A program made the translations under genes and the position numbers. Below, one piece after another: positions 9,401 through 16,161 of a DNA stretch of 32,365 nucleotides. The notes under the pieces are model-generated. The model saw only the letters and a program-made list of their open reading frames with translations. It was not told the origin of the DNA and did not search any database. Source of the stretch: Bacteroidaceae bacterium. Its GTDB lineage: Bacteria > Bacteroidota > Bacteroidia > Bacteroidales > Bacteroidaceae. The DNA lies in contig JAKSLN010000020.1 of NCBI GenBank assembly GCA_024401165.1, forward strand, positions 1-32,365. The letters run 5' to 3'. Position 1 is the stretch's first letter, and every line of letters starts with the position of its first letter.

Positions 9401-10290
9401 TAGGTCTCCACCTGCAGCGGAGCATCGGGCGAAGGCATGACGTTGGGGCGCACCTCGTTGGTGGCAATCATGATGTCGTCGAGCAGGAGCATGAAGGCGT
9501 CGTCGCTGACACAGTTGATGCAGACGTAGGTGGCCTCCTTGGGAATGGTGTAGGAATAGAGGTCCCAGGTGTCGGGGAGCTCGAGATAGGGTTCGGGGGT
9601 GATGAACTTGAAGGAACTCTGGGTCTTACCCGAGGTAGAATAGCCTACGCGGATGCGCTCGGGAGTGATGCCGTCGGTGCGGTAGCTCTTGGCATGGAAA
9701 GAGAAGGTGAAGTCCTCGCTGAAGCTGAGTCGGGGCGAGATGATCCAGTCGTTGTTGGGGGCGTCGATGGAGCACATGGTGGCCAGCATCTTCTTGCCTG
9801 AGGCGGGGACGTACTTGGGATTGGCCTCGACGGAGGGCGTCGTCTGCGAAGGATTCATGACGATGAAGGCCATCTTCTTGCCCTGGTTCTTGAACGTGCA
9901 AGCCGACCAGCTGTAGGTGTTCTTGTTGTCGCCGTCGATGTAGCTCCAACCAACCTGGCCGGGGGAGTTGACGGCAAAGTCGTCGTGGCCCTCGAAGTCA
10001 TCAAAGTAGCCGTCGACGGCCTCGGGCGTGTTCCAACTAAGGCGGACAATGCGGTCGTTCACCTCGTCGCATCGCAAGCCGTAGGGGATGCCGTCGGGGG
10101 CACCGTCGAGCGACATAAGGGGATAGACACTCTGCTCAACCCGCTGCAGTCCCTCGTAGTAGGACTGGCCCAGCTTGACCTTCTCGCCGTCCTGCTTCCC
10201 GCCGGGTTTGACAGGCTGGAGGATCTGCGTGGCTGCCAGGGCGACACCTGAACTGAGGATGAGCGCGGAGAATATGTATTTCAGTTTCAT
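3481..10290 (-). CDS. Giant secreted multidomain adhesin-like protein with T9SS type A sorting domain
   Basis: A 2269-residue exported protein (signal peptide about 1-19, ending VALA). Approximate domain order: choice-of-anchor-J/cleaved-adhesin-like domain (95-275), FN3 (305-365), second anchor-J-like domain (370-530), carboxypeptidase-regulatory-like domain (534-612), beta-propeller-like segment (670-900), FN3 (977-1060), unnamed module (1063-1250), FN3 (1253-1313), second propeller-like segment (1317-1586), FN3 (1589-1650), third anchor-J-like domain (1652-1815), FN3 (1823-1883), second copy of the unnamed module (1890-2070), FN3, and a sorting domain (about 2190-2269: VFDANGRLVY, LPAGVYVVSV, Lys end). 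FN3 units share YNVYRNG-x-KVN. No catalytic motif was found. By analogy with hemagglutinin/adhesin regions of oral Bacteroidales proteases, I infer binding of host or dietary protein or glycan at the cell surface. It is the last gene of the run, 43 bp after the M6 protease. Function is uncertain; export and modularity are clear. Confidence 0.85.
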   Translation of the reverse strand: MKLKYIFSALILSSGVALAATQILQPVKPGGKQDGEKVKLGQSYYEGLQRVEQSVYPLMSLDGAPDGIPYGLRCDEVNDRIVRLSWNTPEAVDGYFDDFEGHDDFAVNSPGQVGWSYIDGDNKNTYSWSACTFKNQGKKMAFIVMNPSQTTPSVEANPKYVPASGKKMLATMCSIDAPNNDWIISPRLSFSEDFTFSFHAKSYRTDGITPERIRVGYSTSGKTQSSFKFITPEPYLELPDTWDLYSYTIPKEATYVCINCVSDDAFMLLLDDIMIATNEVRPNVMPSPDAPLQVETYPGKMKAPAKRLTGFNVYRDGVKVNKQPVTEVRYTDEVDTYAEHVYAISALYSDGTESALSQSITVDVVDPRLLPFEDDFDDWTLHSEKWSTPDNPAGVESFWNIDYYTYGLVDPAATYGYSNLHNYDQSLVSRELRTLDRNTTYLRFDLRLCNWGQYENEVSYLAVEITSDDGKTWTTIDTFDNTKGEFSWTTKQYALKDYLKSDNFRLRWRAYGVYALHIDYWYVDDVKVWNPVWGALKMQVSSADGALAGAAVSLKGDKGGEHNLVTDANGNVALGQIEADTYAVQISKDGYNTFSGSVEVQEGQTASPSFHVTRPVLELSKTSVQPDLAVEGKATESFVVKNTGDGPLTWRLNYAPAKQSGRPIGFEVNRTWQGSGDVQTSIAFDGEYYYTTSWYYLGEFWKYDRQGNLVEQFRIPDMYYKLYDLAYDGRYFYGSDYSNRLFQLDFENKRIVNIIEITNAPDLEITHVAYNPNNDRFYVGGWNTLCEVRRNGRASSMAVAFDESQGHSIYGSAFDNVTEGGPYLWLSALEGYNEYMLDNVVIYQYDLNKKKFTGVKKAVTDLPGYKVGTAATGVNNICGLEGTSDLVSGRFTLVGVLQQSPSLFFEYNVTEADTWLDYSPKKSTLAPGQSATVTVNLDARDGQVGKAVSNKITVNTIPELKAQTVTLGYQATKASATPRPLSLTATNQVAANVELAWVQPAVAPDSYTVYCNGKPLATGVKATSFTHTNVVRGSYTYEVTAVYGTSESVRSDAAQLFVQQGAPFFAPLELNSALALNKNVSLSWKSPLAYAQQSTTLTWGTGEHADQCGLADGGTFYVASFWSAEDIVNHRGKQITSASVRIVNPLTYLAACIFKDGKLVVRQQYEANVAYGEWNTVRFKTPVEIEAGSDYIVAFQLEHAAGLQPVGLDASKEVDGKGNMLSDDGEYWFPATQMAIEGNICLKFDVQAKATAEAAPTGYNVYRNGTKVNSSPLAATSFSESLAQAGLYQYTVTSVYPAGESQASNASQVKVIPIANRLAPNQLVSAIECNREVALHWGFPIQGQSTFPIDIQSPVTTSEALYPTYVQSFMGQGSEMAIASDCRFIYTSSHNEDGRVNKYDLNGHLLDHFYIKGLDAIRNITFDGHDFWVSTVNTNIYKVDMDAHTILETHPISEYARHLTYIPDLDGGKGGFEVGDWNTSIYTNAIGSKIGTGPVLHGACGTAYHDGRLYAFEQGGTNAYTIGIYDLQTCQRIGEINLGHYVGLNKIESASAGGMSVIRTPEGLVILAICIQNTMDVNQFLFLELGGISGLSGYNVYRNGIKVNKQLLTQRSFAETLTEEGNYDYQVETVYIDGTVSAKSAAERVVIVPAGTADAPIALRAEPTTYGYNVAVSYADPALPTSAALFQSFEDQTVDKAVSVTGWTAGENAWQVASRAYHGDKALYAAHDVEASLILPANDNRWFGLFAKNEDDHHGSGNVQILASEDDVLENFILVDEFATSELWSACEVELPAGTRYVMVRKPAGSPAAFVDAFRLNPAAPASTVWGYDIFRDGKQINAQSVRGISYMDHNLTPGTYTYQVRQRSVTAALSPFSQSVTLNLQYSNGGQAPENFRVTSFHGNRAQLEWQAPALGDALYLKWHSGNSSDAAGLPSGGSFYAGVRWLASDLKDYGYLRLSEVEVYVNQIPDALYLLVYQGNNLVGTQYVRDLKQYAFNRIQLEHPVQVDPTRDLRVVVYVEHNEITVPLGYDEGPAVSGRGNIYSSDGITWTTMDNDESGITGNWNISIGLRPFAQEETARRAKAAFVEDEGMPFARYVDFDAQEAPAAAPRKAVARAQSLTTVAAGVRKSSSLNTFNGYNVYANNAKLNDSPIRATSYTDTNDYTPYPFVQYKAAAVYEQLGEVFTPTVTINVTGVESLYSSKVRVGCKEGRLNIAGATAGDAVKVFDANGRLVYETVAPGASLFTLPVTLPAGVYVVSVGTYSCKGTVSK

Positions 10291-10333
10291 TGCTGTTGAT
10301 TGAGAATTTAGTCGTTTAGGAGACTAGCTTGCC

Positions 10334-13300
10334 TTATTTATAAATAACGTATGACTTGCCGTTGGGCTTACGCACGATGTTGATGCCAGGCTGGAGCTGC
10401 TGGCGACGGATGCCGTTGGGCGAGTAGATCATGTCCTGACCGTAGCCGTCGGGCATCGGCTGGGCGATGGAGGTAGTCTCAGAGCCGGCTGACGAGGTCT
10501 GGGGATAGAAGACGTTTTGGGACTGGTCGAAGAACAGGTTGTACGAAGTGCCCGACGCCACCCAGGTGACATACTGGCCCTTGTTGAACTCGCCTGCCGT
10601 CTTGGCATCGACAACCTTCTCGGTGCCCTGGACATAGCCGGCGGCCAACTGATCCCAATAGTAGCCATCGTTGTAGCCCACAGTCAGATAGCGGAGGTGG
10701 CAGAGGCGACCGTTATTGGTGAAACGGAAGCGCAGCTTGATGTACTGCTTGCCCTTGACGTAGTCGGTATAGTTGCACTCCACGCCCTCGCTGTTGTAGG
10801 CGCTGACGGAGATGCGGGGACAGACGGGTTCCCACTTCGTGCCATCCTTGGTACCCTCGACCTCCAGGTAGCTGACGCCGGTGGGACCGGTGGGATAGAG
10901 CATGAATCGGAGGTCTTCGTAGTAAGTGTCGATGGTCTTCAGCTCCACGGAACCTGTGCTGCGGAAGAAGATGTGGCCCGTTCCGAAGTCGATGTTCTGA
11001 CTGGCATGCTCGTAGAAGTCCATGGGGGTGAAGAGAACCGTGGTGTAGGGATCCTCCGTCACACGTCCCAGGAAAAAGTAGTACTTATCGGCGCCGCTGA
11101 CGTCAGTCCACTTGATCTTGAGCTGGTCGTCGCCATCGCCCTTGCCGAAATAGGTAATCTGGGGCGTATCCAGCTTCTGCTCGAGACGAACGTCCCTGAG
11201 ACGAAGCAGACCTTGGCTGCGCTCGGAATTGCAGCGCAGGGCGATGTAGATGTCCTGGCCGGCATACATGCTGAGGTCGACTTCCTCGTAGACCTCGCGA
11301 CCGAAGTTGTCGGCAATGGAGAACTGCTTGTGGAGGTAGAAGTCCTGGAGGTTGGAACTGGTGGTGGAGACGTAGACCTCGAGGCCCTCCATGTATTGCT
11401 GTTCGTTGACACTGCGCTTGAAATAGAGATATCCGTTCTCGGGGATGTGGTAGCGGCGCCTACCGATGAGCCAGTCGTCGGCATTGTTCCAATAGTCAAA
11501 CTGGTAGCAGATGGCCTTGGCCTGCTTGTCGTAGACCCAAGTGACACCATCGGAGTTGTTGTCGACGATCTCCCATCCGTCGATAAGGCCGTTGGTCCAC
11601 GAGGTAAAGTCCTCGACGAAGGGGGCATAGGCCGTCTCGTACTCCGTCTTGACGTTCATGGGCGAGCCGTAGACAACGGAACCGTCGGCAAGGGTCATGT
11701 AGGCCTTGTAGGTGTAGGCGGTTCCGGGTTTCAGGCCAGTGATGGTGAAGACGGGACTATCGGTCACAGAAACGGACTTATGCTGACCGTCGACAGTGGG
11801 TTCGGTGCGTCCCTCTGCCCAGCAGAAGCCAACTTCCTTGATGGCAGACTGGTGGTTGACGACCTGACCCGAAACGGTGATCTGCGTATCGAGGATATGG
11901 GTAGGACGGAGCGTCTTGATGACGTCCCAGACGGACGAACCACCAGCAGCCTGGTAGTAGATGATGCCATCGCGCTCCTGGATGTTGGTGATGGGAACAT
12001 TGGTCTGTTCGCCGGCCCAGTTGAGGGCGTTGGGGGCGGTAAAGTCGGTAAACTCGGTGTTGCCAGAGGAACCGGGGAAGGTGTCGCCGCTGCGCGAGTT
12101 GGTGTCGTCGACGTTGTCGGCAGGGATGATGTAGAGGCAGCGGTGTCGGGCATTGTTGTTGGGACCGTTCAAGCTCCAATACTTCGTCACCATGGGCTCT
12201 GTATAGTCGTAGTGATAGATCAGCAGTCCGTGACTGGGGATGAATTCGTCCCAACCGGTGAACTGACGGTTCTCCAGAATGAACCACTCCCGCCCCTTCT
12301 CCTTGGGATGGCAATCGATGTAGCGAGCGGTGAAGGTCTCAGAGGAGTTGAGCTGGGTAACGTCCTCGCCCGCCTTGAGTTCCTTGATGTCCTCGCCTTC
12401 CTTCATCCACCCCATCTGGAGGCGCTCGAACGCCCAGAGGGCAGCGGGGGTCTTGGAGTCGTTGTTGTAGGAACCAGAGGCGTAGAGACTGTAGGCTTCG
12501 GGATCGAGTCCCATGCCATCGTAGTAGTCGTTGGTGTCGTACATGTCCTTCAGGCCCAGCACATGTCCGAACTCGTGGGTGAAGGTGCCAATGCCGTCCA
12601 TGGATGGCGTGGGGTTGGCCTCGGGTGAGCCGACCAGCTCCTGAGAGCAAGAGTAGTTCTTGATGATGACGCCGTCGTAGTTGATGGTATCGTTGCCGAG
12701 CGTCCAGGAGTGTGGCCACATGTCGGCAGCATTGCCCGTGGAAGCCTCCGAATAACCGGCATAGATGACGTACACGTTGTCCATGTATCCGTCGCCATCG
12801 TTGTCGAACTGCTTGAAGTTGAGTTCGGGATTCTTCTCACGCGTCAGACGGAGAGCGTGAATGACCATGCCACGAGGGTCGATGTCGGAACCGGTATCAT
12901 AGGAATTGTCGGCATAGAAACTCTGAGGTTCGGGCAGGGTGTAGGGGCCGACGACCTGGAAGTTGGGCACGAACTTTCCGCCAGAGTTATCGCGGAAGTA
13001 GTCCTTGACCGAACCGTAGCCGTCGTAGTTCTTCTGATTCAGGAAGTTGTTGAAGTGCTCGTTCTTGAACTTCATCTTGTTGTCGGCGAAGTTGACGAGG
13101 ATGCAGAGATACTGACTCTCGTTGGCCTCGGCAGCACGACTGACACGGTGCAAGTTGGAACTGGGCGTCCATGAATAGGCAGAGGGATTGACGACGGTGG
13201 GCGAAAGGGGATGCTCTATCATCTTGGGAGTGAGAGGATTGCGACCCTTCCACTCCTGTTCAATGAGGTGTGCCTTCTTCATCTTCGACACACGGGTCTG

Positions 13301-13606
13301 CTCGGCGGCGTCACGGCCTTCGAAGTCGTGGACACGGAGGTCGGTGAGGCGAAGCTTGTTGGCAGCTGCATCGAATTCTACGTATCGATAAAAACCGGCC
13401 TTGTCGGTTGCCACACGATAGCCATCCGTCGTGGCAAGATAGTGGTGATTCTCATCGCCATGGATACGCAAAACGAGTGTGGTGCCATCGGGCTGGCGCA
13501 CGGTTATAGCACGCGGATTGGCTTTGATGGCAAACGCTGGCTGGCTGAGCATCATGCCCAAAGCGAAAACCAAAGCACTCGCAATTTGTTTAAGGTGCAT
13601 CTTCAT
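10334..13606 (-). CDS. Secreted M6-family zinc metalloprotease
   Basis: A 1090-residue exported endopeptidase. The signal peptide ends near AFA (about residue 26). An N-terminal pro-region follows to about 150, then the catalytic domain (about 165-480) with the zinc motif HEFGHVLGLKD: His344, Glu345, His348 and third ligand Asp354. This HExxHxxGxxD form is typical of the M6 (immune inhibitor A-like) family. The FDNDGDGYMDN loop at 267-277 looks calcium-binding and is usual in the family. After the protease come an FN3-like domain (about 545-645), an anchor-J/MAM-like domain (about 650-800), a further beta domain, and a tail with IYSPNGIRR and PGINIVRK. It would degrade extracellular protein at the cell surface. 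It lies between the repeat-module gene (60 bp upstream) and the giant adhesin (43 bp downstream). Family assignment is firm; substrate is unknown. Confidence 0.93.
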   Translation of the reverse strand: MKMHLKQIASALVFALGMMLSQPAFAIKANPRAITVRQPDGTTLVLRIHGDENHHYLATTDGYRVATDKAGFYRYVEFDAAANKLRLTDLRVHDFEGRDAAEQTRVSKMKKAHLIEQEWKGRNPLTPKMIEHPLSPTVVNPSAYSWTPSSNLHRVSRAAEANESQYLCILVNFADNKMKFKNEHFNNFLNQKNYDGYGSVKDYFRDNSGGKFVPNFQVVGPYTLPEPQSFYADNSYDTGSDIDPRGMVIHALRLTREKNPELNFKQFDNDGDGYMDNVYVIYAGYSEASTGNAADMWPHSWTLGNDTINYDGVIIKNYSCSQELVGSPEANPTPSMDGIGTFTHEFGHVLGLKDMYDTNDYYDGMGLDPEAYSLYASGSYNNDSKTPAALWAFERLQMGWMKEGEDIKELKAGEDVTQLNSSETFTARYIDCHPKEKGREWFILENRQFTGWDEFIPSHGLLIYHYDYTEPMVTKYWSLNGPNNNARHRCLYIIPADNVDDTNSRSGDTFPGSSGNTEFTDFTAPNALNWAGEQTNVPITNIQERDGIIYYQAAGGSSVWDVIKTLRPTHILDTQITVSGQVVNHQSAIKEVGFCWAEGRTEPTVDGQHKSVSVTDSPVFTITGLKPGTAYTYKAYMTLADGSVVYGSPMNVKTEYETAYAPFVEDFTSWTNGLIDGWEIVDNNSDGVTWVYDKQAKAICYQFDYWNNADDWLIGRRRYHIPENGYLYFKRSVNEQQYMEGLEVYVSTTSSNLQDFYLHKQFSIADNFGREVYEEVDLSMYAGQDIYIALRCNSERSQGLLRLRDVRLEQKLDTPQITYFGKGDGDDQLKIKWTDVSGADKYYFFLGRVTEDPYTTVLFTPMDFYEHASQNIDFGTGHIFFRSTGSVELKTIDTYYEDLRFMLYPTGPTGVSYLEVEGTKDGTKWEPVCPRISVSAYNSEGVECNYTDYVKGKQYIKLRFRFTNNGRLCHLRYLTVGYNDGYYWDQLAAGYVQGTEKVVDAKTAGEFNKGQYVTWVASGTSYNLFFDQSQNVFYPQTSSAGSETTSIAQPMPDGYGQDMIYSPNGIRRQQLQPGINIVRKPNGKSYVIYK

Positions 13607-13644
13607 CAGTAGTATTTCTATGTAATAAATTGCTGTTTATTTTT

Positions 13645-13658
13645 GAAGGAATTCCTTC
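13645..13658. repeat. 14-bp perfect palindrome in an intra-operon gap
   Basis: GAAGGAATTCCTTC lies in the 60-bp gap between the repeat-module gene and the M6 protease gene, the largest gap of the seven-gene run. It has no T-run on the minus strand, so it does not look like a terminator. It might be an RNA processing or stability site, or chance. Confidence 0.4.
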
Positions 13659-13666
13659 GTCATCAT

Positions 13667-16141
13667 TCAGTTTTTCAAGACTTTAACAACACGGCCATTG
13701 CCCTTGCGAACAATGTTGAGGCCACGCTTTGCCGCAGCCTGGCGTACACCGGTAACGTCGTAGAAGACATCCTCCTTCTGACTGCTCATGGCATCGATTC
13801 CATCGAACGACGAACTGAGGTCTTCGGCATGAACAACGATCTTGCCCAGCGACTGGGTAAAGCAGACGTAGAGGGCCTCGACGGGGTGGGCACTCTCGTA
13901 GATGGCGGTGTGAACCTCGTTATTCTCGTCGGCCGTGAAGCCAAGGTCGAAACCACGAGAGAAGTCCTTGCTGGTATAGATTCCTCCCGCTACGAAGCGG
14001 TCGGTGGAGACGAGAACCTTCTTGGCTCCATGCAGGGGGACGCGAACCCAAATGCTCTGGGTACGTGTGGCTGCAGGGATCTCAAGGGGCGATGCGCCCA
14101 ACGCAATCTCAATGGGCTTCTCGGGTGACTCGCCAACCTCGAAGTCTCTCAAATCGAAACGAATGACATTTCCGCCACGGTCGACATCGGAAGTGAGGTG
14201 GACGTAGACAACGTCGCCTTGCTTGACGGAGAAGGCAGCGTAGTAAACAATCTGACCTTCCTCACCGTTGTGGGTGTTGATGGCCGAGGGGTACTGACCG
14301 TCGTTGACGAGGTATTGGATGTAGGTGTATTCGTTGCCGATGATGTCGCTGGAGAGGACCATCTTGCCATCCTGAGCGGCAACATATCTGTACCAAGCAT
14401 TCATGACACCGCTGGCCAAAGTAACCTTATTTTCAGTTACTTCGATGGCAAGGTCGCGTGTCTCGCCTGCCAGATACTCTCGTTCGGTGAAGGTGAAGTG
14501 GCAGTCCTCCGACACGTTGCGGAAGTGCATGTAATAAGTCTGGCCCTTCACGACGTCAATCTTTTGCTGGCCTTCGTCGCGGACGATAACGTAGCTGCCT
14601 TCGTTGGGGTTGGTAGAGACGGGGAACTCCACATCGACACCGGGGATGTCGAACTTGACGCCGATGCGTCCAGTGAGCGTGGCCGTGTAGGTGTAATAGA
14701 CGTCAGCAGCCTTGCCAACCACGCTTGTTCCAACTTGAGCAACAATGGGAGAGGTTATGGCCTCGCCTGCCTTAATGTCGCGGACAACGGGAGACAGGAC
14801 GGCCTCCCCTACCCGATTCTTCTCAACGATAAGCATGAAGGTGCTGCCACCCTGTGCTACCTTCTGTACACGTTCCATTCCGGTAGCGGCATAGTACTGT
14901 CCATCGCGTGTGTCGAAGAGGGTGAGATGGCAGGAATTGGCTGCCTCGCCGCTGACGGTCATCTCCAGCATCTTCTCAGAACCTTCGGGCACGGAGATGG
15001 TGTAGTAGTAGGTTCCATTCATCGAGTTGAGTTCCACAGACTTGTCCACCGTCAGAGGAAGTGGATTGCGACTTGTCTCACCCTGTTGGAAGGGAGCAAA
15101 GCTTACGTCAATATGGTCGGGATCGGGCCAGTCTTCCGACTCTTCCGTCTTATAAATATAAATAAGGTATGCCTTGTGGGCCTCTACCTTGAAGCGCAGG
15201 TCGTAGTAGCCGGTCTCGGACTTAGCCAAAGTCGTATAGATGTCGTTGGAAGGATGGACACTGACATGTCCGCGAGGCAACTCTTGTGCAGAACGAATAG
15301 TGACATAGCCGTCGGCAGACGCACCATTGTACTTGTACCAAAACTCGCCAAACTCTGCGCTCACATCGTTTTGGCCCTCGACGAGCTCGATGGGATAGTT
15401 GGGCGTACTGCCCTTCTCGGGATGAGTCATCTTTGCCATGACGGTCATGGGACTATAAGCGAGGATGGTGAAGCAGACAGTCTGTCCCTCGTTGACGGGA
15501 ATTGAGGCGACATACGAACCGTCGTTGTAATCTGCCGAGAAGGTTCCATCCAGATGTTCAAAACTCGTGCCGTACTTGCCCGACAGGACGTAGCCCGACA
15601 GGGCGAGTGTCAAAGCGCCGGTCTCAGCGGCCGTGTAGGTAAAATAACTGGTGAACTCTCCGAAATCCGCAACAGCACTGGTTGTGATGTTCATCTTGCC
15701 CTCCGTTACCTTGATGGGATCGTCCTTGCTCATGCCTCGGCCAGCGTTGTCGTTGGCTTCAAAGGAGGCATAAAAACCAATATTCATGTCCTCCTCAAAA
15801 GGCATGTTGGGACACACGGTCAGATAGGAATCCACGCCTGCCTGGACGGGAATGATGCAGGTGCCAATGCCTTTGATGCAAGAAAGTTCCTCACCATTAG
15901 CATCTACCGCACGAAAGGTAACCTCCGAACCAACGCACTCCAGCTTTAGGAGTCCGCGCTCACGAGAGTTGAACACGTAGTAGCGAAAACTGTTGTAATC
16001 GTCGCCTGCCGAGAAGGAGCAGCTGTTGTCCCCCAGATTGAGTCGGACAGCCTCAGAAATGGAATTGCCTCCCTGTGCATTGGCCAGCAAAGCGAAAAGA
16101 TTCAGAAGTAAGGTTAACGCGATGGATTTATATCGATTCAT
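13667..16141 (-). CDS. Secreted protein of about seven ~110-residue beta-rich modules
   Basis: I do not recognise this 824-residue protein by family name. It has a signal peptide (about 1-22, ending ANAQ) and modules beginning near residues 27, 141, 249, 359, 464, 562 and 675. Most open with a Pro-(I/L)-x-(L/V) stretch (DDPIKV, NYPIEL, NPLPLT, KPIEIA), then a WYKY/YFTY/YYTY strand and a glycine turn, like prepeptidase-C-terminal or other jelly-roll domains. The C-terminus has FYDVTGVRQ, RGLNIV and Lys-rich residues, a tail shared with neighbours. It lies between the C10 protease (20 bp) and the M6 protease (60 bp). A substrate-binding or scaffold role beside the proteases is inferred; an inhibitor or chaperone of the C10 enzyme is an alternative that the sequence cannot settle. 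Its module length and opening grammar match the half-repeats of the protein at 25798-30423. Confidence 0.82.
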   Translation of the reverse strand: MNRYKSIALTLLLNLFALLANAQGGNSISEAVRLNLGDNSCSFSAGDDYNSFRYYVFNSRERGLLKLECVGSEVTFRAVDANGEELSCIKGIGTCIIPVQAGVDSYLTVCPNMPFEEDMNIGFYASFEANDNAGRGMSKDDPIKVTEGKMNITTSAVADFGEFTSYFTYTAAETGALTLALSGYVLSGKYGTSFEHLDGTFSADYNDGSYVASIPVNEGQTVCFTILAYSPMTVMAKMTHPEKGSTPNYPIELVEGQNDVSAEFGEFWYKYNGASADGYVTIRSAQELPRGHVSVHPSNDIYTTLAKSETGYYDLRFKVEAHKAYLIYIYKTEESEDWPDPDHIDVSFAPFQQGETSRNPLPLTVDKSVELNSMNGTYYYTISVPEGSEKMLEMTVSGEAANSCHLTLFDTRDGQYYAATGMERVQKVAQGGSTFMLIVEKNRVGEAVLSPVVRDIKAGEAITSPIVAQVGTSVVGKAADVYYTYTATLTGRIGVKFDIPGVDVEFPVSTNPNEGSYVIVRDEGQQKIDVVKGQTYYMHFRNVSEDCHFTFTEREYLAGETRDLAIEVTENKVTLASGVMNAWYRYVAAQDGKMVLSSDIIGNEYTYIQYLVNDGQYPSAINTHNGEEGQIVYYAAFSVKQGDVVYVHLTSDVDRGGNVIRFDLRDFEVGESPEKPIEIALGASPLEIPAATRTQSIWVRVPLHGAKKVLVSTDRFVAGGIYTSKDFSRGFDLGFTADENNEVHTAIYESAHPVEALYVCFTQSLGKIVVHAEDLSSSFDGIDAMSSQKEDVFYDVTGVRQAAAKRGLNIVRKGNGRVVKVLKN

Positions 16142-16161
16142 TGTTTCTGTTGTTTCTTATT

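Noticed and set aside
10517-12628. 703-codon plus-strand open frame opposite the M6 protease
   Set aside because: It is unusually long but rich in Val/Gly/Asp/Glu with no domain, and it lies wholly within a gene with an intact HExxHxxGxxD site. Codon bias explains it.
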